From Paenibacillus protaetiae (lineage in GTDB: Bacteria; Bacillota; Bacilli; Paenibacillales; Paenibacillaceae), in the NCBI RefSeq assembly GCF_004135365.1, contig NZ_CP035492.1, forward strand, positions 3,833,501-3,897,500: a DNA stretch of 64,000 nucleotides, written 5' to 3'. How positions within the stretch are numbered: position 1 is the first letter of the stretch; the number at the start of each line of letters is the position of its first letter. This document shows positions 27,871-36,941 of the stretch, in pieces. The notes under the pieces are model-generated. The model ran no database searches and was not told the DNA's origin. It saw only the letters and a program-made list of their open reading frames with translations. The translations under genes and the position numbers were made by a program.

Positions 27871-29811
27871 ATGCAATTATGGAATAAAAATGGGAGGCTG
27901 CCGGTATTTGGGCTGACGGCTGTGCTGCTGCTGGTCAAAATGGCCATGATGCGCCACTGGCTCTACGATAATGCGGTTGCGGCACATTTGGCGGCAGATG
28001 CCGGCTCAATTGTTGCGCTGCTCTCTTTGTTTGGGCTAATCGCAACCAAACGCTGGCGGAGTGTCGTCTATTGGGCGGTCAATGTCATCTTATCGGTGCT
28101 TTTGTTTGCCGTCACGGTTTATTATGCGTACTACGGCTCCGTGCCCACCTATTTGGCGCTCAACGCAGTTGATCAGGTTGGACAAGTTAAGGCTAGTGTG
28201 GACGCGTTAATCCGGCCGCAATATTATTTGTATTTTGTGGATGTCATTATTCTTTTAGCGGGTTTTATTTATAGGAAGGTGCGCAAACGGGGCGAAGCTG
28301 CGAAGGCGGAATCTCATGTTCCAAATCATGCAAAATGGCTCACTATGGGCCTTATTGCAGGCATTGCAGTATGTTTCCTGTACATTCGCGACAACATGGA
28401 TGTAGCTAACGAGCTGGTGCAGTCGGAGCAGCTTGGCGTACTCAATTATGAGCTGACGGCAGCGATTAATGAAAAACGCGAAGCAATGGCGGTTGGCGGC
28501 AAAACGATAACGCAAACGAAACAGGATATCCGCCAGCTGCAGCAAACGTATCCTTATGTAATGGGCAAGCCGGGCGCTACGGGGAACGAACCGGAGTCTA
28601 ACGGTTTTGGCTCGGCTAAAGGGATGAACGTCATTGTCATTCAGCTGGAGGCGTTCCAGAACTTTACGATTCATCTAAGCGTTGACGGGCAGACGATTAC
28701 GCCGGTGCTGAATAAGCTTATTGATGAAAGCTACTACTTCCCGCATGTGTATCAGCAGATTGGCCCCGGGAATACGTCCGATGCCGAGTTTATGTCGGGC
28801 ACATCCATTTATCCGACAGGCGCGATAGCGATGTCTACCGGTTACGGGGACCGGAAGCTGCCGAGTTTTCAAAGGCTGCTGTCCAGCAAAGGGTATGTGA
28901 CGAATACGTTCCACGTTAACGATGTTACGTTCTGGGACCGGATCAAGCTGTATCCGGCTCTTGGATATGATAAATATTACGATAAGCCGTATTTCAACAA
29001 TGATCATTTTAACGATTTTGGCGCATCGGATGTTGAGCTGTACCGGGTTGGCGTAGAGCAGCTGAAGAAAGTCCAAGATTCGGGTAAGCCGTTTTATGCG
29101 CAATTTGTTACGGCATCAAGCCATTTCCCGTTCAAAGTGCCGAAAGATCAGCAGCGGCTCGTTTTGCCGGATGAGTTCACCAATACGGAGCTGGGCGATT
29201 ATTTGCAGGCAATCAATTATACGGATTATGCGATTGGCAAGCTGATTGATTCTTTGAAAGCGAACGGAATGTGGGACAATACGATGCTGGTGCTTTACGG
29301 AGATCATTTTGGCGTCCAAAAAGATATTGTCAGCGACCAGCTGGTCAGCTCGCAGCTTGGCATCCCGTACGATTCCAGAGTAAGCCGCTTCAATATTCCG
29401 CTTATTATGCATGTTCCGGGCGGACAAGGGAAGCAAATCGAAACAACAGGCGGACAACTCGACATTATGCCGACGGAAGCCTCTTTGCTTGGCATCTCGC
29501 TGGAGGATGAGAACTATACCGCCTTTGGGCACAACTTGCTGGGCATTGACCATAACGTGTTTGGCATGCGTTATTATTTGCCGACAGGTTCTTTCTTTAA
29601 CGATGATATCGTGTTTATACCGGGCAAAGGTTTTGATGACGGAACGGCGATTTCGCTGGATACGCTGAAGCCGGTGGACGATATTACGCCTTACCGTTCG
29701 GATTATGACTATATTATGAAGCTTGAGAGCTTATCCGACCAGTATGTCAAGGAGCTTCCGAAACGAAAAGATGCGGGAGCGGAACCGGCCGCAGAGCCGG
29801 TTAAGCAGTAG
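27871..29811 (+). CDS. LTA synthase family protein (second paralogue)
   Basis: A 646-residue paralogue of the 15.3 kb gene. It has four to five N-terminal membrane spans (LPVFGLTAVLLLVKMAMMRHWL, VYWAVNVILSVLLFAVTVYYAYYGSVPTYLAL), then an extracellular sulfatase-like domain with MNVIVIQLEAFQNF, GPGNTSDAEFMSGTSIYP (nucleophile Thr), FHVNDVTFWDR, ASSHFPFKVP and MLVLYGDHFG. All metal-site motifs are intact. The start is the ATG after GAGGGGG; the frame runs upstream through the cluster 1 terminator and that part is not coding. A proline/alanine-rich C-terminal tail ends the protein. It is monocistronic between two terminators. Confidence 0.9.
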   Translation: MQLWNKNGRLPVFGLTAVLLLVKMAMMRHWLYDNAVAAHLAADAGSIVALLSLFGLIATKRWRSVVYWAVNVILSVLLFAVTVYYAYYGSVPTYLALNAVDQVGQVKASVDALIRPQYYLYFVDVIILLAGFIYRKVRKRGEAAKAESHVPNHAKWLTMGLIAGIAVCFLYIRDNMDVANELVQSEQLGVLNYELTAAINEKREAMAVGGKTITQTKQDIRQLQQTYPYVMGKPGATGNEPESNGFGSAKGMNVIVIQLEAFQNFTIHLSVDGQTITPVLNKLIDESYYFPHVYQQIGPGNTSDAEFMSGTSIYPTGAIAMSTGYGDRKLPSFQRLLSSKGYVTNTFHVNDVTFWDRIKLYPALGYDKYYDKPYFNNDHFNDFGASDVELYRVGVEQLKKVQDSGKPFYAQFVTASSHFPFKVPKDQQRLVLPDEFTNTELGDYLQAINYTDYAIGKLIDSLKANGMWDNTMLVLYGDHFGVQKDIVSDQLVSSQLGIPYDSRVSRFNIPLIMHVPGGQGKQIETTGGQLDIMPTEASLLGISLEDENYTAFGHNLLGIDHNVFGMRYYLPTGSFFNDDIVFIPGKGFDDGTAISLDTLKPVDDITPYRSDYDYIMKLESLSDQYVKELPKRKDAGAEPAAEPVKQ

Positions 29812-29828
29812 TTTATAGAATAGGGATT

Positions 29829-29857
29829 AACGCTCCGTCTATGACGGGGCGTTTTTT
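29829..29857 (+). terminator. Terminator after the second LtaS-family gene
   Basis: AACGCTCCGTC (29829-29839) pairs with 29843-29853 apart from one G.T position and runs into TTTTTT. Confidence 0.82.
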
Positions 29858-30022
29858 GATTGGGCTGCCCTGCCCCGGCGCGGATAGTCGGTGCACGCAA
29901 ACAAAGGGCTGCCGGTCCCGCACAACAGGCACAGCGGCCCGGTTGCCCAAGCTGCTCGTTCCGCCAGCTGCCTTCTGCTGTATGGAATGAACGGCATTGA
30001 ACAACAATACAATCATCCAAAT

Positions 30023-30053
30023 CGTAGAAACACACCTGAACAACGTAGAAACA
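30023..30053 (+). repeat. CGTAGAAACA direct repeats 21 bp apart upstream of kinase 2
   Basis: CGTAGAAACA occurs at 30023-30032 and 30044-30053. The 21-bp period is two helical turns, the usual spacing for AraC-type regulators bound to one face of DNA. It lies about 75-105 bp upstream of the kinase ATG in an otherwise featureless 270-bp gap. A candidate site for the cluster 2 regulator. Confidence 0.5.
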
Positions 30054-30129
30054 GCCATAATTGAACGGGCAGCTTTCTGCTATATTTAGAAAGTATCGGA
30101 CTTGGGACGCAGGAGGACAAGCTAGTACA

Positions 30130-31944
30130 ATGCGCATAGACATCAATAATCCGTTAACCAAAATGGGCATCAAACAACAGCTTATCGTATTATTTTTACT
30201 GATGGCGGGACCTATTTTGTTTTTGAACATGTACGGCAATTTGAAAGCGGTACAAATTTTGAAAAAGCATGTTACAAGCGCTTATGTGGAATTAAGCAAA
30301 CAGAACTTGAATTTGATCAGCCGCGATATTGATTCGGTTGACCGGATTATGACAACGGTTATTCAAAATCCGGTGACGCAGCAAATTGTTCCTTCCGAAG
30401 AGGAAGGGATGAGCGTATATGACCTGGTGAAAAAATATACGGTCGTAGATAACCTGCTGTCATTTTATTCAACGAGCAGCGACAGCGGTGAATCGATCAG
30501 CTACTCCTTATATATTTATGACCCGGACGATAACTACTTTTTTGCCCCGAAAATTCCGTTAACCCAGCGAGGGGTTTATTTTTTTTCGGACGCCAACAAG
30601 CCTGCATGGTTTGATGAAGCGGTCAGCAAACGCGGCAAAGGGTATTTGCGCATTATCGACCAGGCGGGCATTAAGCCGGGGCAAAAGACGCTGGCTTATA
30701 TCCGTGCCGTATATGATACCAAAACAGGCAATTCGGTCATTGGCGTGCTGGTTGCCAGCAATATGAACGATCAAATTCAGAAGTCGATTCAGACGGTGGA
30801 GCTGCCGGATGGTGAAATTTATTTTACAGACTGGGACGATACCATATTAACTTCGAATATCGGCGGCATCGGAAACCGACTTTGGCTTCCGGACCAGCTG
30901 CAGCGGAGCGCCAAACATTCCGGTACGGATAATGTGATTACGGACTCGTATATTTTTGTCGCCAATTATAATGCAGCTCCCCAGCAGAAGCTCGTGTACA
31001 AAATCCCGGTCCGCTCGCTGCTGCAGCAGCAAAGCGAGCTGCGCAAGGTGCTTCAGCTGATGACGCTGACGTACGGCTTATTTGCTTTTCTGCTCATGAT
31101 GTATTTCTGGCGCTCCTTGCTTACGCCGCTGCAGAAGCTGGCCAATTTCGTCCGTTCTTACGTACCGGGCGAAGTTATACCGCAAGCGCCGGGCAAAAGC
31201 CGCAATGACGAAATCGGCGTGCTGATGCTGGCCATCTACGATATGGCCGACCGGCTGAACTTGCTTGTCCGCGACAAATATCAGCTTGATATTAAGCAGA
31301 AGGAATCGCAGCTCCAGCTGCTTTATGAACAGATTAATCCGCATTTGTTATATAACACGCTGGAAAGCATCTATTGGAAAAGCTCGCTGGAAGGCAATTC
31401 CGAGTCGGCGGAAATGATTAAGGATCTATCGAAGCTGATGCGGATCAGCTTAAGCAAAGGGCGGGAGCTGATTACGCTTCAGGAGGAGCTGGAGCATGCC
31501 TCCGCTTATGTGAAGCTGCAGCAAAGCCGGTATGAATACGGCTTCCAGATCCGCTGGCACATTCCGGAGGAGGCGCTTGCCGTTACAGTGCCCAAAATTA
31601 CGCTTCAGCCGCTGATCGAAAATGCCATTATCCATGGCGTCAAGCATATGGGCGACGAAGGGGAAATTGCAGTCAGCGCCAGAATCGAAGGGGACCTTAT
31701 GTTCCTGGAAGTTTCCGATAACGGTTATAAAGGCGCCGATCTGGCCAAGCTGGCCCAGCTGCTGGACGATGCGGAAGCTGATCCGTCGCTCGGCTACGGC
31801 GTCCGGAATATTCATAAACGGTTCCAGCTTCATTACGGCCCGCAATACGGGCTGGCGTACAGCCGGAACGAGCAAGGCGGGACAACGGCAACCGTTACGG
31901 TGCCGCTTGTGCCCAGATCGGCGGAAGTGACAGAGGAGGAATAA
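30130..31944 (+). CDS. YesM-type membrane sensor histidine kinase (cluster 2)
   Basis: Sensor kinase of 604 residues. N-terminal span (IKQQLIVLFLLMAGPILFLNMYGN), extracellular sensor to about residue 290, second span (TLTYGLFAFLLMMYFWRSLL), HAMP-like linker, His_kinase domain with the acceptor His in YEQINPHLLYNTLESIYWKS, and an ATPase domain (LQPLIENAIIHGVKHMGDEG, LGYGVRNIHKRFQLHYG). The ATG at 30130 is chosen; GGAGG lies 13 bases upstream, slightly far. It opens cluster 2 and is followed by its regulator, two permeases and a binding protein. In cluster 1 the order is the reverse, with the binding protein first. Confidence 0.9.
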   Translation: MRIDINNPLTKMGIKQQLIVLFLLMAGPILFLNMYGNLKAVQILKKHVTSAYVELSKQNLNLISRDIDSVDRIMTTVIQNPVTQQIVPSEEEGMSVYDLVKKYTVVDNLLSFYSTSSDSGESISYSLYIYDPDDNYFFAPKIPLTQRGVYFFSDANKPAWFDEAVSKRGKGYLRIIDQAGIKPGQKTLAYIRAVYDTKTGNSVIGVLVASNMNDQIQKSIQTVELPDGEIYFTDWDDTILTSNIGGIGNRLWLPDQLQRSAKHSGTDNVITDSYIFVANYNAAPQQKLVYKIPVRSLLQQQSELRKVLQLMTLTYGLFAFLLMMYFWRSLLTPLQKLANFVRSYVPGEVIPQAPGKSRNDEIGVLMLAIYDMADRLNLLVRDKYQLDIKQKESQLQLLYEQINPHLLYNTLESIYWKSSLEGNSESAEMIKDLSKLMRISLSKGRELITLQEELEHASAYVKLQQSRYEYGFQIRWHIPEEALAVTVPKITLQPLIENAIIHGVKHMGDEGEIAVSARIEGDLMFLEVSDNGYKGADLAKLAQLLDDAEADPSLGYGVRNIHKRFQLHYGPQYGLAYSRNEQGGTTATVTVPLVPRSAEVTEEE

Positions 31945-31947
31945 GAT

Positions 31948-33264
31948 TTGTACAGCATATTAGTAGTGGACGATGAGCCGCTTATTTGCAAAGGCCTCAG
32001 CGCTTTGCTCGGCTCATCGGGCCTTAGCATTGATCATATTTTTACGGCTAACAGCGGCTACGAGGCGCTTGATTATTTGCGGATGGAAGATATTGATTTG
32101 CTCATTACCGATATTCAGATGGGCGAAATGAGCGGAATCGAGCTGATGAACCAGGCGCGGTTAATTAAGCCTTGGGTGCAGACGATTGTTATTTCCGCCC
32201 ATGAAGCTTTCCAATATGCCCAGTCGGCGATCCGCCTCGGGGCCAAAGATTATTTGATCAAGCCGCTGAACAGCGGGCAGTTTCTGGATTCGGTCCGGGA
32301 TGTGCTGCTCAAAATTTCCAAACCTGCCCCGGCACCGGTGAATGAGGATAACGGCGCCTCACAGCCGTTCCGGATGGACGCGCCAACTGCGGAGCGGACT
32401 TCACTGCTGAACCGGCTTATTTCCGATGCGGATGCGTCCGCAAGAGAGGAAGCCGTGAAGCTGCTGGCGGAGCGATGCGGCCTGGAACTGAAAGGGCCGT
32501 ATTATACCGTCATCAGCGTCCTGCTGCATGGAGAAGGCAGGTCAGCCAGCCATGATGAGCTGCTGAATTACGGCGCTTTAAACCTGATCAGCGAGCTGTG
32601 CAGCAAAGAAGCGCGGTGCAGCGTGTTTTTTGTCCGGCCGGGGGAGATTGCGGTTATTGCCGAATGGGATGAAGCTTTATTTGCCGATATGAGCATTAAC
32701 AAGGTTAATCAGCTCGACATGATGGGGCAGAGCATTCACTTCAACTTGAATGCTTATTTGCGGCTGCAAGGCGTTGTCGGCATCAGCCAAATATTGCGCG
32801 GGCAGGAGTTTCTGTACGAATTGTACGAGCAGTCCAGCAAAGCGGTGTTCTGGCATAAGGAGCATCCGGACCATTATGTGTTTTATTACGGCGATTTCAA
32901 GTGGAACCTGTACAAGCAGCCGGAAACGACGGAGGAGCTGCATGAGCGGACGAACCAGATCGTAGAGCAGGCCAAAGCGTATATCGACGAGCATTTTATG
33001 CAAAAAGGGCTGACGCTGCATGAAGTGGCGAACCGCAACCATGTCAGTCCGAATTATTTGAGCTATTTGTTCAAAAAAAATATGGACTGCAACTTGTGGG
33101 AATATGTCATTAAGCTGCGCATGGAGCTGGCCAAAAGCCTGCTGCTGAACTCGGATTTGCGCAGGTATGAGATCGCCGAGCGGGTCGGTTACGAATCTCC
33201 GGAACATTTTAGCAAAATATTTAAAAAATACTACGGCATGAGCCCAAGCGAAATGAAAAAGTAG
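31948..33264 (+). CDS. YesN-type response regulator with AraC DNA-binding domain (cluster 2)
   Basis: Response regulator of 438 residues. Receiver: acidic pair DD at 8-9, phospho-acceptor Asp at 55 (TDIQMGEMSG; the usual Pro after the Asp motif is Gly here), Lys in KDYLIKPLN. The middle domain is of unknown role; the C-terminal AraC helices are LTLHEVANRNHVSPNYLSYLFKKNMD and YEIAERVGYESPEHFSKIFKKYYGMSPSEMKK. The start is TTG with GGAGGA seven bases upstream, 3 bp after the kinase stop. Likely activates the permease and binding-protein genes downstream. Confidence 0.92.
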   Translation: MYSILVVDDEPLICKGLSALLGSSGLSIDHIFTANSGYEALDYLRMEDIDLLITDIQMGEMSGIELMNQARLIKPWVQTIVISAHEAFQYAQSAIRLGAKDYLIKPLNSGQFLDSVRDVLLKISKPAPAPVNEDNGASQPFRMDAPTAERTSLLNRLISDADASAREEAVKLLAERCGLELKGPYYTVISVLLHGEGRSASHDELLNYGALNLISELCSKEARCSVFFVRPGEIAVIAEWDEALFADMSINKVNQLDMMGQSIHFNLNAYLRLQGVVGISQILRGQEFLYELYEQSSKAVFWHKEHPDHYVFYYGDFKWNLYKQPETTEELHERTNQIVEQAKAYIDEHFMQKGLTLHEVANRNHVSPNYLSYLFKKNMDCNLWEYVIKLRMELAKSLLLNSDLRRYEIAERVGYESPEHFSKIFKKYYGMSPSEMKK

Positions 33265-33359
33265 GATTCGCTACAGTTTGAATAGATACACACATTACTC
33301 CGGCGTTCATCCTTTTTTACAATGGAATAGACGAAATGAAAAGGAATGAGGGGTAATGG

Positions 33360-34286
33360 ATGCCTAGTACAACAGCACATCTGGGAACTTCCGAAAAGGC
33401 GCCGCAGCAAAAAAACGGCTTCCAGCTTTGGATAAGAAAAAACAAGACAGGGCTGCTCTTTATTTTGCCTGCAGCAGTCATTTTTGTTTTATTTTTGTGG
33501 CTGCCTATTTTAAAAGGCTTTTTCTACAGCTTTTATCACATCGACTTTGTTAAGGGCAATACGTTTGTAGGCTTTGACAACTACAAAACGGCATTGGATG
33601 ACCCTATATTGGGCAAGGCCATCCGCAATACCCTATATTATATGGGGCTTTGCTTAGTTATCGGCTTTGCCGTACCGATAGTGTTCGCCGTAATTATTTC
33701 CGAGCTGCGCCGGTTTCAAGGCTTTGTGCGCGTCAGCGCCTATTTGCCGAACGTTATTCCGGTTGTCGTGCTGTACAGCGTGTGGCGCTGGATATACGAC
33801 CCGGTTGGTCCGATCAATGCGACCTTATCGCAAACCGGCCATGACCAAATTTCGTTTATGACGGATTCGGCCTGGTCCATGATTTCGCTTGTATTTATGG
33901 AAACGTGGCAGCAGTTCGGCTCGGCGATGCTGATTTATTTGGCAGCCCTGCTGAGCATTCCGAAAGACTGGTACGAAGCGGCGCAAATTGACGGAGCGGG
34001 CGTATGGAGAAGGGTATGGCATATTATGCTGCCTTCCATTCGCGGATTGATTGGCCTGATGTTAATCCTTCAGCTGATCGGAACCTCGCAAGCGTACCAA
34101 TCTCAATTGGCTATGCTGGACGGCGGTCCAAACTTTACGACAACAACGTATGCACTGCTTATTGTGAAGTATGCCACAACGCAGCTGAACATGGGCGTGG
34201 CTTCCGCGCTTGGCGTATTGATGTTCCTTGTGCTTGGCGTACTCGCGATTATTCAATACAAGCTGAACGGAAGAGGGGGAAACTAA
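33360..34286 (+). CDS. Sugar ABC transporter permease, MalF type (cluster 2)
   Basis: CUT1 permease of 308 residues with an extended polar N-terminus, then LFILPAAVIFVLFLWLPILKGFFYSFYHIDFVKG, VGFDNYKTAL, and the EAA loop IPKDWYEAAQIDGAGVWRRVWHIMLPSIRG near residues 200-229. The ATG lies six bases after GAGGGG. About 95 bp separate it from the regulator gene, enough for a promoter, and a TACAAT is present at 33318-33323 without a clear -35. Confidence 0.93.
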   Translation: MPSTTAHLGTSEKAPQQKNGFQLWIRKNKTGLLFILPAAVIFVLFLWLPILKGFFYSFYHIDFVKGNTFVGFDNYKTALDDPILGKAIRNTLYYMGLCLVIGFAVPIVFAVIISELRRFQGFVRVSAYLPNVIPVVVLYSVWRWIYDPVGPINATLSQTGHDQISFMTDSAWSMISLVFMETWQQFGSAMLIYLAALLSIPKDWYEAAQIDGAGVWRRVWHIMLPSIRGLIGLMLILQLIGTSQAYQSQLAMLDGGPNFTTTTYALLIVKYATTQLNMGVASALGVLMFLVLGVLAIIQYKLNGRGGN

Positions 34287-34290
34287 CAAC

Positions 34291-35166
34291 ATGAGCAGTC
34301 AAGATCGCAACTTATTGTCCCGCTATGATTTCAATAAAACGTCAGTAAAAGTTTCGTACGGCTTGATCATGCTGCTTGTAGTGGTCATGGTCGTTACAAT
34401 GCTGTACCCGATCTTCTCGACCTTGTTTAACGCTTTGAAATCCAATGAAGAGGTGAACTCCTTCCCTCCTCATTTCCTGCCGGAAGGCAGCTGGCATTTC
34501 AGTAACTTCAAAGAAGGCTGGAACTTTATCGACCTTCCGCTGTTTTTGCGCAATACGTTGTTAATTTTCGCCGGGAACCTTGTTGTAACGATTCTGGTGC
34601 TTGGCTTTGCGGCTTATTCGCTGTCGAAGCTGACCTTGCCGAAGAAAAAACTCGTCAATGCCTTTTTTATGACGACGCTTTTTATTCCGCCAACAACGTA
34701 TTTAATTCCGAACTTTTTGAACTTGCAGGACTTTGGACTGCTGAACTCGTTTTTTGCCTTCTGGCTGCCGGCCGGCGCCAACGCGTATTATTTGCTCCTG
34801 CTCAAAAGCTTCTTTGACGGCTTGAGCGGCGAGCTGTTTGAAGCGGCACGGGTTGACGGCGCTTCGGAGCTGAGATGCTTCCTGCAGATCGCGGTTCCGC
34901 TTTCGATTCCGATTATTTCGACGCTGGCGATCTTTATTTTCAACACATCGTGGAACGACTGGTTCTGGCCGTCGATGGTGATGCACAGCGACCACCGTTA
35001 TCCGCTCGCCACAGCAATCTACAAATATATTGTGAATGCAAGAATGCTCGACCTGAACATTAAATTCGCCATTTTGACGATTACGACGATTCCGCCGATT
35101 GTAGTATTCCTTGTATTCCAACGTTACATTATCGGCGGACTGCAGCTTGGCGGCGTGAAAGGCTAA
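34291..35166 (+). CDS. Sugar ABC transporter permease, MalG type (cluster 2)
   Basis: CUT1 permease of 291 residues that pairs with the preceding one. Landmarks: VTMLYPIFSTLFNALKSNEEVNSFPPHF, LFIPPTTYLIPNFLNLQDFGLLNSFFAFWLPAGANAYYLLLLKSFF, the EAA loop LFEAARVDGASELRCFLQIAVPLSIP, WNDWFWPSMV and the C-terminal IGGLQLGGVKG. It starts 4 bp after the previous stop with GAGGGGGA as ribosome site, so the two are co-translated. Confidence 0.93.
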   Translation: MSSQDRNLLSRYDFNKTSVKVSYGLIMLLVVVMVVTMLYPIFSTLFNALKSNEEVNSFPPHFLPEGSWHFSNFKEGWNFIDLPLFLRNTLLIFAGNLVVTILVLGFAAYSLSKLTLPKKKLVNAFFMTTLFIPPTTYLIPNFLNLQDFGLLNSFFAFWLPAGANAYYLLLLKSFFDGLSGELFEAARVDGASELRCFLQIAVPLSIPIISTLAIFIFNTSWNDWFWPSMVMHSDHRYPLATAIYKYIVNARMLDLNIKFAILTITTIPPIVVFLVFQRYIIGGLQLGGVKG

Positions 35167-35289
35167 GCGGCAAGGCAGCAGTATCGTAGAGCTGCACACG
35201 ATAGGCATAAGAATACACCTCGTGTTATAAATGCGCTTACATTATGATGGACAAGTAACAAAAAACAAGACATAAAGAGGGGAAAAAAC

Positions 35290-36690
35290 ATGCGTAAAGT
35301 AACAGCAGTTGTAGCAGGCGTCGCTTTGCTGGGCTCGATTGTTGCGGGTTGCGGCAATAACGGCAATAACGCCAACACAGGCAGCACTTCTGATTCGGCG
35401 GCTGGCGACAAAGCCAAAAAAGTTACAATCAGTGTTTATTATCCGCTTCCTGACCAGGTGGAAGACCGTAAGCTGGAAGACGACAAAATCCGCCGCTTCC
35501 AAGAGAAGTATCCGAATGTAACGATTGAGAAAAGCGACTGGCATTATAACGTAAATGAGATCGGCATCAAAATGGCTGCAAATGAAGCGCCAACGATTTT
35601 TAACACGTTTGCCACAGAAGCTAAATTTCTGGTTGAACGCGGCTGGGCTGCAGATATTACCGATCTGTGGAACAACTACGAGCACAAGGATGAAATCAAC
35701 CCGACGCTGCAAAACCAATTTGTAATCGACAACAAAGTATACGGCGTGATCCAAAAAGGGTATGTAACCAGCACCGTTGTAAACAAAAAGATGCTGGAAG
35801 ACAAAAACGTTGCGATTCCTTCCTATGACTGGACTTGGGACGATATGCTGAACACAGCGAAAGCTGTTGCAGATCCGAAGAAAGGCATCTCCGGTATCGC
35901 GCCTATGGGTAAAGGCAACGAAGCGGGCTGGAACTGGACGAACTTCCTGTTCGAAGCAGGCGGCGAAATTCAAACCGACGACGGCTCCAAAGTAACGGCA
36001 GCGTTCAACTCTGAAGCTGGCGAGAAAGCTATGGAATTCTACAACAAGCTGAAATGGGAAGCGAATGCGATTCCGCAGGACTGGGCGCTTGGCTGGGGCG
36101 ATGCAGTAGGCGCATTTGCTCAGAAACGTACGGCAATGGTTGTAGCAGGCGCGGAAGGCCCGCTGGATCAAGCGCTGAACCAAGGCGGCATGAAGCCTGA
36201 GGATGTATTGACGTACCCGATGCCGGCAGCTGAAAAAGGCGGCAAGCATTACGGTATTTTGGGCGGGGACTATCTGGTCATCAACCCGAATGCATCCAAA
36301 GAAGAGCAAGAAGCGGCATTTAACTACATCACGTTTGACTACTTCTCCGACAGCTGGCTGGAATCGGTAGAAAAAGATATTCAAGCCCGCAAAGCGGAAG
36401 GCAAATACTACATTCCGCCTCAAATGAACTACTACAAAGACGATTCGGAATACGGCAAAAAAGCGCAAGCGATTTTTGACAAATACGACAACGTCTACAA
36501 ATATGATGCTGAATCCAACGCTTTGCTGGACGGCAAACCGGAAGCGCAATACAGCACGCAAGAGTTTTACGGCGAAATGACGAATATCATTCAAGAAATT
36601 TTCTCGAAGAAAAACGTCGACTACAAAGCGAAGCTGGATACAGCGGCACAAACGATGCAAACGAAATATTATGACCAAATCGGCAAATAA
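35290..36690 (+). CDS. Sugar ABC transporter substrate-binding lipoprotein (cluster 2)
   Basis: Receptor for the cluster 2 importer, 466 residues. Lipoprotein signal VALLGSIVAGCGNN (Cys at 21), short Asn/Ser-rich linker, then the family 1 fold: KVTISVYYPLPDQVEDRKLEDDKIRRFQEKYPNV, IGIKMAANEAPTIFNTFATEAKFLVERGWAADITDLW and FAQKRTAMVVAGAEG. The ATG follows GAGGGG. A cre-like sequence with two mismatches lies at about 35231-35245 upstream. A strong terminator follows and closes the cluster. Ligand unknown. Confidence 0.92.
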   Translation: MRKVTAVVAGVALLGSIVAGCGNNGNNANTGSTSDSAAGDKAKKVTISVYYPLPDQVEDRKLEDDKIRRFQEKYPNVTIEKSDWHYNVNEIGIKMAANEAPTIFNTFATEAKFLVERGWAADITDLWNNYEHKDEINPTLQNQFVIDNKVYGVIQKGYVTSTVVNKKMLEDKNVAIPSYDWTWDDMLNTAKAVADPKKGISGIAPMGKGNEAGWNWTNFLFEAGGEIQTDDGSKVTAAFNSEAGEKAMEFYNKLKWEANAIPQDWALGWGDAVGAFAQKRTAMVVAGAEGPLDQALNQGGMKPEDVLTYPMPAAEKGGKHYGILGGDYLVINPNASKEEQEAAFNYITFDYFSDSWLESVEKDIQARKAEGKYYIPPQMNYYKDDSEYGKKAQAIFDKYDNVYKYDAESNALLDGKPEAQYSTQEFYGEMTNIIQEIFSKKNVDYKAKLDTAAQTMQTKYYDQIGK

Positions 36691-36702
36691 TGCCGATCTG
36701 GC

Positions 36703-36738
36703 CCAAGAAGCCCGGGGAATGATCCCCGGGCTTCTTGG
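36703..36738 (+). terminator. Terminator of cluster 2
   Basis: CCAAGAAGCCCGGGG (36703-36717) pairs perfectly with 36724-36738 across a six-base loop. The T-run is poor but the 15-bp GC-rich stem is very stable. Confidence 0.8.
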
Positions 36739-36941
36739 TGTTATCATTCCATCATTTAGCCGCCAAAGGAGGAAGACCATGAACAAGGGCGGGCGTCCCC
36801 CTGATTAGGCTGAAATTGTAAAGGATGGAACGGATAATCGATAAAACGATTAGAATTTTTTAGTAATCGGCCGCTGTTGCCGGAGGCCGTGCTACAATCA
36901 GTCTCGTCCAAAATTTGAAGAGAAGGAGACTGAAACTGAAT

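Noticed and set aside
35231..35245. cre-like sequence before the cluster 2 binding protein
   Set aside because: Two mismatches in the inverted orientation and no well-placed promoter.
35242..36786. 514-residue leftward frame opposite the cluster 2 binding protein
   Set aside because: Same cause as above; it crosses the terminator and ribosome sites of real genes.
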